Part shown: one piece after another, positions 11,695-21,960 of the stretch
Layout of the letters: each line of letters opens with the position of its first letter
Numbering within the stretch: position 1 is the first letter of the stretch
Source: Opisthorchis felineus
Taxonomy: Eukaryota > Platyhelminthes > Trematoda > Opisthorchiida > Opisthorchiidae
NCBI GenBank assembly: GCA_004794785.1
Contig: SJOL01008870.1
Location: forward strand, 71,341 to 135,340
DNA: 64,000 bases
Reading direction: 5' to 3'
Notes under the pieces: model-generated
What the model saw: only the letters and a program-made list of their open reading frames with translations
Database searches by the model: none
What the model was told of the DNA's origin: nothing
Position numbers and translations under genes: made by a program

Positions 11695-11806
11695 TANNNN
11701 NNNNNNNNNNNNNNNNNNNNNNNNNNNNNNNNNNNNNNNNNNNNNNNNNNNNNNNNNNNNNNNNNNNNNNNNNNNNNNNNNNNNNNNNNTATATATATAT
11801 ATATAT
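11658..11806. repeat. TA microsatellite with a 93-base assembly gap
   Basis: TA dinucleotides run from 11658 to 11696 and again from 11790 to 11806, with N at 11697-11789. The true repeat length is unknown. It lies exactly at the upstream edge of the PLE fragment, next to the codons of the catalytic RT motif. Confidence 0.9.
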
Positions 11807-11984
11807 GACTTCTTATGATGATACATCGGATTGCCTGTGGCCGATGTCTTGAAAATGAAGTGCGACTATGTTGGCCTATTGTGAGTTGGCTTCTCTGCGA
11901 ATAGGCCTGGGTGGGTAGATTATATACACCGGAGTAAATGTTTGGGTATCCACCTGGAAATTCACATATGTTCCAATTAGGGCT

Positions 11985-12118
11985 CTGGTAAACGTTATCG
12001 CACATTAGGAGAACACAAGACACCAAGGAGAGGGAAGTTTGTAGGTCCCAGCTACCGACGACCAAATCGACGATGTTGTTCTCTCTGCCTTGCTTAAATT
12101 GATGTATCCACGCACCGC
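11985..12118 (-). pseudogene. Possible LINE endonuclease C-terminal scrap
   Basis: On the minus strand a peptide with HQFKQGRENNIVDLVVGS resembles the 'PTRG.N.LDLV' block near the end of jockey- or CR1-type endonuclease domains. The block is short, and the expected following SDH motif is not clear. It may equally be chance. The frame only joins the PLE sequence because the N gap carries no stop. Confidence 0.25.
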
Positions 12119-12119
12119 T

Positions 12120-14810
12120 CATATTATCGTGTGGTCGGCATGCAGTGCGCCGGTTGTCTCCATCTTCTACGAGATAAGTATAATATGCAAGTTTACAAAT
12201 ATCTATCTCATTTCCACAGGTGACTCAAATTCTAATTGTTATCTGCCTCTACGATTCATTTGGTCCGAAAACTTGTTGCTTGAAAATCTCCGGTGCAGCG
12301 TTACCGAATTCCAGTAAATGTTTCCTCTGAAACAGATAATATTATTCTTCTATTCATCGTGAATACGTTTCTTGTAATTAAACTTACAAGCACGTCAGTT
12401 TTTCTGTGATCTGACACGAAACTGAGTTGAGTAATTTGTTACCACAGTAACCACTTTGATGACCGCCGGAATTCAGCCCACGCAATACGAAGCAATGCAC
12501 ACAATGCAATACTTCAATGTCCTCGATTAAGTTGTCAGATTGCTTTGAGATAACTGGAAGTCATTCGGATAACAGATTGTCTCTCTGAAAGATACGAACA
12601 TGAGTGTGCAGTCAAAGATGTGTGCGGTATGGATACTGCCATTAGGCGTTCTCTATCTTACAATGTGTTGAGTTACACTTGGTCCGTTCTGGTCTCTTCT
12701 TTGTGAAACAGGGCAACAATGCACTCACAGGCTTGCTGGTTGCGCACACCCATGTATGCTGACCAAGATGCGCAGGCTGACGTTAAAGTTGAGTAAACCG
12801 CAACATAAGCTGTCAAGGGAGGCATCAAGGGGCCAGAGCGCTTCTTGCGCAAGCATTCTATTTCCCCGGACCAGACTCATCTAATCACCTAACACTTTGT
12901 AGGCCAGCGCATCCTCCGTCGGATAGTTCGTTGATTGTACGAACAAAAACTTCTTGTTTACTGTTCCGCCAACGAGTTTTTCCCACCGTTCTTTAGAAGC
13001 TTTTCATTTTGATGGCATTCAAAATGTACATTCTCCACAATCCATCTCATTTGAGATGCGGCTCAAAAGTGCACTCTACAGGCCACCTCATTCTGTGTGA
13101 AATTCATTTTCATTATGTGTGGTTGTTGTTACTAACGCCCCTGTTTGTAAGTCCTTAAGGAAAGGTTGGCCATGGCAACCAAAATGTTCGAAGCAAAACA
13201 ACTCACCGTGCATTGCTGTTTTACTGACTTACTAATTAATCAGCGGTATAAGCCGGAGCACTTTTGGTCGATATTTGTGATGCTGCCCGAGGTGTTGTGA
13301 CACTTAGCACTGGTAAGCTGATGGACGTAATGAAGTCAGTTCACGAAAAATTTACGAGAGACATGCAATGATCGCGCGCTAGTGGCAAACAACAGCTAAC
13401 TGAAAATGCTTTTTTAGTCATAGACACTAATTACTGACTACGACCGAGGGCAGACATTGCTGAAATGGGATCCTGGACGTTTATGCCGATCATGCTCGTT
13501 TATCTTGTGAAAAACCTGGATGGCTTTGTCGCTTGACATAATGTCAACTCGGTAGTCGGTTTCAAACTTGGGCCACTATCAGTCATCCTCACGTCCCACA
13601 TATGCACTTGAGTTTCACGATCAGTTACGACACATCCGCCCAATGAGTAAGTAAGTTGATGTCTGACAGGACAGTTAGCGAGCTCCAGGTGTGATGTTCA
13701 CACTGGACAAGACCGTTATACGGCACATATACTTGAAAAGTGTTTGTTTCAACTGATGTAGATGAGACGAGGACTTGTGTAGTCTGCAATAGCTAGGTCG
13801 GTAGGGAAACTGTCCGGTGAGCGATAACGAACGGGCGGGAGTCCTGTTCAGAGGCGTGTGTCGTTTCCGCGTTCTTATTCATCATCGTTCGTTTCGTTAC
13901 TCGTTTCTTAGATAACTGCATGAACCTACTTTCCTTAAGTCACCCGTTATCTGATAACCACCTGGTTTTACTCTTTGCTACGCTTGTCGGTAATCACGCA
14001 GTTAAGCGTTAGCATTCATCATGTAATGAGCATATAAACCAAAAGAACCACCTACTAGCAACAAGTCAGGTTTTTGAACTCGATTCTCCAGGTGGTCAGC
14101 CAATAATCGGGACAACCAAATCTTCAGCTATGCACATGCTTTCAGGTTTTATTGCGCACACTGTTCTAATTGAACCACATTAATGAACTGGTCGAATTGC
14201 CGACAGGGCTGTTGAGCAGATTTATCTAAATCTTTTTCAGTTGGATGGTAGCCACATTTACCAGTATGCTCGTGATCACAATGTATGGTAATAAACCTGT
14301 AAGTAACATGAAAGAGATCTGGCTGGGAACAGTGGCCTGGATTTGGGAACACGTCTAGACATGGTGGACGTGTTCCTTAAAAACTGAACTGCTCTAGTAA
14401 TCTAAAGGCAAACACTGCTGTCTTGCAACCAGCTTGTTAAGCCAAAAGTTTTGGTTGGGGGCCCTTAGCCGTCCTTCTATCTAGGTTTGGTCTCCATGAC
14501 CGTACCTCGGCTAACATACGCCAATGAAATGAACAAACACCGATAATTTCACGCCACATTGGTCGTCGCGCTGTACCATCAGCCGAGTTGCCTTCCTTGC
14601 GCGTAGATCAGGGCGGGTAAGCGAAGAAAGGCAGCTGCTGATATCTCCCATCTTTCCTCAGTGTTTTCTCCGAACTTCTCTCTTGTCTCATTTCGCGATC
14701 GCCGTTTTGTGGTCCGCAGCCGTATGCATGTCATTTTTGAATCCAGAGAAGTGACTAGTTGTACACCACCGCTCAACTCTGCCGCTTCTTGTCCGCTCCC
14801 CAGACTTCCT
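12120..14810. other. Gene-free stretch, nothing recognised
   Basis: Few frames above 60 codons (12090-12317, 14149-14352, 14579-14776), none with a recognisable domain. The last few hundred bases before 14815 may belong to the 5' part of the RTE-type element that follows. Confidence 0.45.
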
Positions 14811-14814
14811 CACT

Positions 14815-17125
14815 TTGCATATATCGCTACCCTTAACGTTAAAACTAACCAGCAAACTGCTTTGCCGCGTACTGCTGACAGTCAACCAAAAAATATTTTC
14901 TATATTTCATGGACTCGAATACAAAATCCGTGTATGGTTATCTTAACGTTACCAGCTACGAACGTCAAGTGATTCTACATCTACTACAGCGGGAACGCTG
15001 GCGTTGATATAGCTCTCAACTCTCGAGCTGAGGCATACTTATTCTGCTAGACACCGTAAATGACCCTCTTTGCGCCCTTTGCCTGCCAAATTTCGTAAGA
15101 ACCCGCACTAGTCAAAATAATTTCTGTCCATCCTGGAGTTTGGATATCGTCCTACTCTCAGATGATCGCTATGGACAAGCTGGGTCTCTTCATCCATCAG
15201 AGACATGATATGGTGGCCTTTTTAGCGTAAACAAAGCCGTAGTATCAAGGTATTTATTTTTTCCAGATAGTTGTGGGTCACAGATGCTCCTCAGTAGTAC
15301 TGGATTCAGACGCAGTAGACATTGGTACTTTACCATACATCCACCCACTGATGGACAGCGGTGAAACCAAGTTAACCCTGTAGCCATTAACGCTGGGCTT
15401 TTCTCCAGACTTTCAGCCACTCACCTTGAGTCAGATCATGCTGTTGCCCTGATTACATTTTTTATATGTTTCTCCGGGAAGACCGAAGGAGCAAATTCTC
15501 TGCTTGATCTTCGAAAAAACTTTCCTACACAAAGGTCAAACAATCTTATCAAACTAACTTGTGAAAAACCCCAAGAGACGTCACTCGTAAATGGAATGTG
15601 ATAAGCACCGCCATTCATACGACAGGGAACTCAGCATATGGTGTTTTTGATAGCCCACGAAATAGACACTGGGTTTCAGAACGGGCTGCTCGATGCTGGA
15701 CGTTGTGTCCCTTCAAGTCAGCCCATACAAAACTTGCGTGCGAATTGAAAAACCTGTTGGAAGTAGAGGCATCCGGAAATGAAGGACGGTAATGTAGCTG
15801 GGAAATGTTCGGGAATGTTATCACCTGACATGCAAAACGGGACAGGGGAAAAACGCACTGTTAGTGAATTGATCAAGGGTAATTTTGGGAATTTAATATG
15901 AACTAAGAACCAGCACCTTCATCAGTTGGCTGAATGTTTAGACGGAAATTCATTTGGCCGTCCTCCCTGAACCGAAGTATCACATCTAACTCGAACAAGT
16001 CATGGTCTGTGAATTTACATCCTCCTTCAGTTTCTGAGGTACTAGTATGCCTTTCTATTTTGAAGCATCATCAGGCCGCTGGATCGGATGAGCTCCAACC
16101 GGACTTCTTTAAAGAAAATAGTGTCTTATTGTTTCTCCCGGACCAGGTTGTTTGAACTAATTTGGGAACAAGAATGAGTTCGTACAATCTGGGACCAATC
16201 AGAAATTGCTAATTTACTCAAGAAAAAACCCACCGGAATAGAATACTTCAATTTTAGAGGTCCGACCTTTACTCTATTTAGAACTCTATCACCCGCTTTA
16301 ACATAACCGCGAAGTCTGACTTCATCACGGGAGATACGCGTCCTAGAGCACCAGGCAGGATTTCAATGAGATGCATAAACCAAATCCTCATATTACGTCA
16401 AGTGCTTGAGCAGTTTCGCGCGTAGCGCTGACAAGACGTAATGATTTTCCTTGGCAATAAAGGAGTCATCGATTCCATGTATAAGGTGGGAAAAATTCCG
16501 TCGTAGGTTGTGAATAATCTTACTGCCTCCGGTTTCCATAGTTCTGGTAGTGTCAGGGTCAATAATGAGTCTTCCGAAAGATTCCCCAAAACTACTAGGC
16601 TTCGTCAGGGATTTCTCACTTTTATTACGTACACACCATAATGAGATGTACTATTCAAAGTACCGTTATTCCGGTTGTCGAAACGCATCTCGAGAAGCAC
16701 TGGAGACCTTTATCATGTAGATGTCACTGTTCTGTCACGGAGGATCATCCGTCCGCACAAACTGCGAATAAAATAATGGAAGTGATCTCCTGTTCTGAAA
16801 TGCAGTTTTCAATTTCAAAGCACGAGTTCCTACTTCAGGGTTTCCTTCTCCCATATACCACTTTGAAACTTAAGAATGTGCAACTTGAGTCTGTCGCTGT
16901 ATAATGAGTCAGATTCCCTCGAACAGCAGATGTCTCATGAACTTAAGATGTGTGGGGCATGAAATAAGTACACAGCCGCCGTCTGCCAAGGAAGGCCGTT
17001 TTTTTCACCCCCAACTCACGCTGGCAAACGAAGGCAGCTACTGTCCAGTTGAGCGCTGTTGTCCGCGTTTTCCCGAGTGGGGCCCACGTGATTCCCTTTG
17101 TATGTGGTTGGAAAACCTATAAGAC
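14815..17125 (+). pseudogene. RTE-type LINE corpse with endonuclease and RT remnants
   Basis: This is the most complete autonomous element in the window. The endonuclease start is visible as IATLNVKTNQQTAL (about 14823) and TRIQNPCMVILTLP. AGVDIALNSRAEAYL follows at about 14995-15045, FRRSRHWYF and PPTDGQR near 15305-15360, and the terminal SDH motif at 15431-15439. A linker with GNVAGK and TVSELIKGNFGNLI leads to the RT. RT blocks are LKHHQAAGSDELQPDFFKE (about 16055-16120), LFELIWEQE, a degraded QAGF block near 16350, and GNKGVIDSM in place of the usual LD.KAAFDS. SGSVRVNN and LRQGFL lie at 16540-16620. DHPSAQTANKIMEV and LKLKNVQLESV follow, and the decayed end lies near 17120. The order matches APE-containing RTE-clade LINEs. 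Many stops and frame changes make it non-functional, and the YADD box is unrecognisable. It is related to the minus-strand copy at 6245-7500. Confidence 0.85.
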
Positions 17126-18525
17126 ATAACGTTCACCCGACCTCAGTAGATAAACTTCTATCACTTTCTGGCTCTCTCTTAGGGTATTCGTCTCCACGGT
17201 TGGATGGCAGTTAAGCACCAGTATGTATTAGTAATGTAGTCTTGTCTGTGATGACGATGATAAAACTGTGACTGATACAGTATCTCTCTCAGTGGATCAG
17301 TATGGACGTGACCACGAAACATTCACACGGTATGCAGGAGATTGTGAAGAGCCTCATAGGATATGTAATACCTTCCACATAACACAATGGACTTAGTTTT
17401 TGAGGCTTCCTAATCATTCCGAAAAGCCCCGCAATACCCACGTTTCGGTTAGAAATTTTCGGCAATGAGTGTTTTATTTGTCAAAAGGCACTGCTGAACT
17501 AGAAACGGCCGGCTGAAAACCGTGAAGTTGAGCTACCGGTTATTTATAGGCGGTTTAGTACACTTAACCTGAAGTGCGATCTCATGTCAGCACGATTGTT
17601 TTGAGACTAACTAGTGGGCTGCTTGTTGTCATTACTTTTCAAGTCAGTACAGCTGACACGGCGGAGGGAGGCGCAGCAAACCTATAACCGAGAATGGACA
17701 CCTTTCATCATCATTCGCAAAACCTCTATTCAGGGGCTGTCAGTGTCTTCGAATTTGAGTGACTGTGTCGTTTTTGGTGTTCACTAACCCTCATCCATAT
17801 ATAAGCTGAAAATCCACAACTGATTAGCCACCCACAGTACAACATGAAAATGGGGTATCCTGAATTTTCAGGTTCGAACACACCGTTGATATGATATTGG
17901 TAAAAACGCTGAAACTCGATTAACTCGACTTTCATGGGTGAGCAGAGGGCCACTACGTTGCCTGAGCTGCATCTGTCCAGAAGGTAAAAAAACCTGACCT
18001 TGAGGGGATTATTACCGGAATGAACTGATAGGTACAACGTATGGGTCGCCAACCTAATGCGGATACCAGGTCAGTCGATACGTGCGCGCTTATTCATTTG
18101 CTTGAGATGAAATGAAGGTGGATATGTCACGACACCCTCCTCAGTCATGAATACATTCGAGGTTTCCAAACTCACCCCTCTGGAGGAGGGGTAGCTGAGT
18201 TTGTTACCTATGATCCATGGGTTCCAGGTTTGCAACAACTAATAATTTGATTACTGATATATCAGCAAAAATATGGGTAAGCCTATGTACTCGGTCAGCC
18301 GTGAACACCGATTGGAACACGGCACTCCGGGAGAAACAGGTTTCCGTAGTTTTCTACTGTCATGTACCCTCACGCAGTTTTGCTTCGCTGTCTGCTGGTA
18401 AGTGTTTTCCTTTGGAACTTAAAAGCTACGCCCATTGTCCGTGTTTGTTTGAACCTCCTCTATCTCTGCTTCGCGTGCCACGTAAACTTCATGAAAATTA
18501 TCTGTGAAAAGAGATCATCAGTGAC
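17126..18525. other. Gene-free stretch
   Basis: Frames of 108 (17726-18052, minus) and 96 codons (18217-18507) show no known domain. A GGAGGGGTAGCTGAG sequence near 18186 faintly resembles a tRNA A box, but no B box follows at the right distance. Confidence 0.4.
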
Positions 18526-18527
18526 AA

Positions 18528-18640
18528 CAAATGCACTCATTTATATATCAATTTGGTTTTGATGGGAAACTCACCCGGAACCTGGCTGAATCTCTCATTT
18601 ATGACGTTCTTTAGGTCATGAATGTGTTCTGTGAGGTTTC
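18528..18640 (-). repeat. Family C monomer fragment (Y half)
   Basis: The words GCACTCATTTATATATCAAT, TTTGGTTTTGATGGGA and CTGGCTGAATCTCTCATTTA match the first part of the family C copies at 29530 and 48120. The ribozyme-containing half is absent. Strand is given by the direction in which the ribozyme would be read. Confidence 0.65.
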
Positions 18641-18659
18641 TGATATGTAATGTGTTACT

Positions 18660-20500
18660 TGCCCAGAGAATTCTAGTTAGTGATTTACACGTTTTTGCTG
18701 CTGTTTGTGCATCGACGAAATAGTTTTAGAAACGTTGGTTCTGTCATTCCTCGTACCACTGTTGTGACCCAAATGGAAGGCGAAGAATCACTAACAGGCA
18801 CCTGATTTTCAAGGCCTCTGATGGATTTGACGAACAAACGCACCATGACTGAACAAGTACCTTTTAAACGAAAATCGAATCAGATGATCATTAAGGATCA
18901 AAAATATGGTGTGCACGAACTAGGATGAGTCGGAGGTATAAGTAATGTATATCGTTTTGACAAGACTGCTGCACCGGTCCTTCTAAGCTTAACATCATAA
19001 ATGTACCTGGATTTACCTGAACTCTCATATGTGCCTATAGTATTCATTGATAATCCTTTGCATGACACCAGGTCAAGCCGCCAATGTCGTCAGTTTACTC
19101 TTTTAGGGAGCAGGAGCTCCAGACAGAAGCACCATGCACCCATCCGTTAACCGGTCTTGTTCCTCCATTGTTGGCTTCGGTTGTTGCCACACTCAAGAGT
19201 AGGTTCATCAGACGTCAGCTGAATAGGCAGTTAATCCATAGTAGCAACATCAGAGTCAGTCGGGTCCTAGGTAGACATGTCTCTTGCTAACTTGGGATCA
19301 TATCAACCTACTAATGGCTGCGGAATAGTCCGGACCGTATCTGAACCACTGACCGCCATTCACCGCCATTCTTTTGTTTACAATGATGGTCGCTGCGTGA
19401 TTGTTGGTCATATGTGCGATGTGTGTGCCTTAGCATTTCTGAGAGCTTACTTAGGCTCTACTGTCTCCACAAAGCTGACAGTTACACCGCGTCAGTCTAG
19501 TTTTTCATTTGTGTATCAAACAATAAGTTGGAGCTAAAACCGGATGGGAGTCACAGCAATGGTTTGTTTGCTACTTTGTTCCTTGTAAATATGAGTATTT
19601 TATGTGTGACTCACTGAGCAGTCGCTCTACGTGCTCACAGACACTTGGTATATATGTGGGTGGGGAACCGTCTCTGTGTCCGCTGCTATCACAAGCTCGG
19701 CATAACGATAAGTAAATTTTCCATTTCGTCCACCGAACAACCGGTTGCCTGGCACTTTTGAAAAGTCCATGGTGGTGGTTCTGAACCGGGAGACAGAAAT
19801 CTCCCGAAAGGAATCTTTAGGGTTCAGGAGATTTTCCAGCTTCGAAGGCATGCTCTGCAAGGGTCCTGTTCATTTTGCCTAAATCATCTGTTTCAGTTAT
19901 CAACGAACTGCCCGGTCCGATCGGTGACAGTTAGTCCAAAAACGCGCTTGCCGTGTTTCAAGTTTAGCCCGGAAATTCTGCAGAACAGTTCTGCGAGAAA
20001 TTCCCTGTTCGTTGTCGCGTTCCTGTGCTAAGCAGGACAGGCCCATCGCTACCGCATCTAACAGTACCTGACAAGAAAGAATTAGCGGTGGAACCAGTCG
20101 GCTGGAAAAACTGTCAAACAGTTCGTAACACAATTTCCTTAGGATAACTAAACTTCGTGTGGGTGTTTTGAGTGAAGGGACTAAGAACGCAGTAGTCAAC
20201 CGGGTATGGACGGACGTCGCCCACAGAATTCCAAAACAGGTAGGCGAGAGGAGTACTGAGACAGTAACCAATGAGATGGACACGATTGTTTAATCGTGCA
20301 AATATGGGCTATCTGCTGCCTGAAGAAGGCTCTGAAAAGTCAGGCACTCCTCTGCACGTGTTTCATAGTAATCCAGCCGTATTTTTGTAACAGGTTAGTG
20401 CTTCACTTTGACCGTTGTGACTAGGGCTACATATGGTACTTCATGGCTACTTAAGACTCTACGTTCATATCACTCTCGTCGTCATGTCCTGGTGCAACTG
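18660..20500. other. Gene-free stretch, nothing recognised
   Basis: The longest frame is 127 codons (19900-20283, minus), followed by 86 (19277-19537) and 77 codons (19627-19860, minus). I recognise no domain in any, and their sequence looks like chance translation. Confidence 0.4.
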
Positions 20501-20505
20501 GTCTG

Positions 20506-20655
20506 GTGAGTCCACACCAAAGGCAGGAGCACTGGACTGGTGTTTCGCTCTTAATAGAGCTTATCAGCAGTGCATATCCTTGGCTGCAGGGGTGTTCGAA
20601 CTCCAGACTTCTGACATGAGAGGCGAGCGTGTTACCACTCCTCCATGTGGGACAT
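20506..20655 (-). mobile_element. tRNA-like SINE with hammerhead
   Basis: Read on the minus strand: GGAGGAGTGGTAACACGCTC as a tRNA-like head, GAGTTCGAACACC as B box, GGATATGCACTG, then a hammerhead (20529-20573), and the shared end TGTGGACTCACCAG. It is the best preserved promoter of the three close relatives. A 199-codon minus-strand frame (20451-21050) and an 85-codon plus frame (20433-20690) run through it and are not considered genes. Confidence 0.8.
20529..20573 (-). ncRNA. Hammerhead ribozyme, one core change
   Basis: On the minus strand stem I is GCACTG with CAGTGC (6 bp). Stem II is GCTCT with AGAGC (5 bp, loop ATTA), followed by GAAA. A two-base-pair stem III carries an ACCA loop, and the triplet is GTC. 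The core strand reads CTGATAA instead of CTGATGA, so the invariant G that acts in catalysis is replaced by A. The fold is intact and activity is predicted lost. Confidence 0.8.
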
Positions 20656-21810
20656 TCAGAGCATATTGTTTCGTGTGTTCGCCATTCTAATTTCATTATT
20701 TTGATCAAGTTAGAACAAGAATAGGGAGTATAACCTAAGCTAATAAAGAACGTAATAAAGAAATTTTTTTGAGCGGGGACCAATAGCTTGTTTTCGACGG
20801 AAGGCCCACCAGAAGTTATATTGACGACATTTTTCAGTACTTTCGATGGCACACACGAATATTTGTTCACCTGTGGGATGACCGGATTTCGATTCAGGTT
20901 CAGTTCAACCATCTGACAAATGAAACAAAAGATACGAAATAGGTTTGAGTAATTGGTGCATGAAGGAATTCGACAGAATCTGCTGAGTTTGAGCGGGTAC
21001 GAATAGATCGTACAGATTCTCACTTCAGAAGTGATAATGTGCGGATTCACAACTTTCTTTCTCCCCGTTTAAATGTGCCGGGTTGTACAAACTAGTGAGG
21101 AATTCCGACCAGCAATAGCTCTTTCAACAATATTATATTGGCCGAGATTCTTTAAAGTGGCTTCACTTTATAACAGCGCTCACCCCTAACATAAAGTAAG
21201 CAACTCTAGGATGCGGGTGATTCGGTCCATAAAAACAGTCTAACAATGAGCTCCTAAAACATTCCAGTCACATGTTGCGATTGATTGCGTCTGTTTTGCA
21301 CATGAAGTGTCGATAAAGCCACCTTATTGTTGGTACCGCGTAGCTGAAACAATAAACATTTTGATAAGCCCAAGATCCAATATATTTAAACCACACAATT
21401 ATTGCTGCCTAAAGTCACTAGCAAATGATTTCAAGGTCACGCCCGTTTTACAGGTCGTCTGAAAGATCAGCCATTCACTTCAGCTAGAGGATGACAAGCG
21501 GCTAGTCAATTTCAAATTTTAAGCACCAGGGACACCGACAGGGTCGACAGAACAGAAACAACAGAGAAATTATTTTAGCAAATCCCTTCAGATATGTTCC
21601 AAGGGAAGGAGTGGCATCGATTTTCAGGAGTATAGGAAAGCAGCGAATGGTTAATGCGCGCAACATCCAACCAAAAGATAAGAATATCTGACTGGAAGTA
21701 GAAAACTGCTAGGAGAATGCAGCACTCGTCTGGTCCTTCTGTGCACCTGGAAAGATACCGCAACTTGAGACGGATAACATTGTTAAGAAGTTGTCTGTTC
21801 GGTCCATATG
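20656..21810. other. Gene-free stretch, nothing recognised
   Basis: Part of a long minus-strand frame (to 21050) has no known domain. No repeats shared with the rest of the window were seen. Confidence 0.4.
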
Positions 21811-21811
21811 G

Positions 21812-21960
21812 GCTGGTCGTTGGTTTGTTTGCTGAGCTGGGCAATTTGCAAAAGTTTCATTATCAATCAAGGTGACATTATCCGTGTGTTGTTAGGATGC
21901 GTGGTGGAGCGTGGCGACCGGTAGTGGTTGTGCTTTGGTGTTGCGTGTGTGTTAATATAC
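21812..21960 (-). repeat. Family D hammerhead-like repeat
   Basis: GGTCGTTGGTTTGTTTGCTG and GAGCTGGGCAATTTG at the left, and GCGTGGTGGAGCGTGGCG at the right, match the palindrome arms at 34532-34650. On the ribozyme strand the core reads CGGATAA (complement of 21878-21884), followed by a GTCACC hairpin and GAAAC. It is predicted inactive. It shows a single-arm copy of the element that is inverted and doubled at 34532. Confidence 0.65.

Noticed and set aside
11562..12122. 186-codon minus-strand frame
   Set aside because: It stays open only because N bases in the gap carry no stop; one end is the PLE fragment and the other is unrelated sequence.
18186..18250. tRNA-like A box near GGAGGGGTAGCTGAG
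   Set aside because: No B box at a suitable distance and no shared body with the SINE families.
20451..21050. 199-codon minus-strand frame, the longest gap-free one
   Set aside because: Its C-terminal quarter is the tRNA-like SINE read through, and the rest shows no domain or orderly composition.
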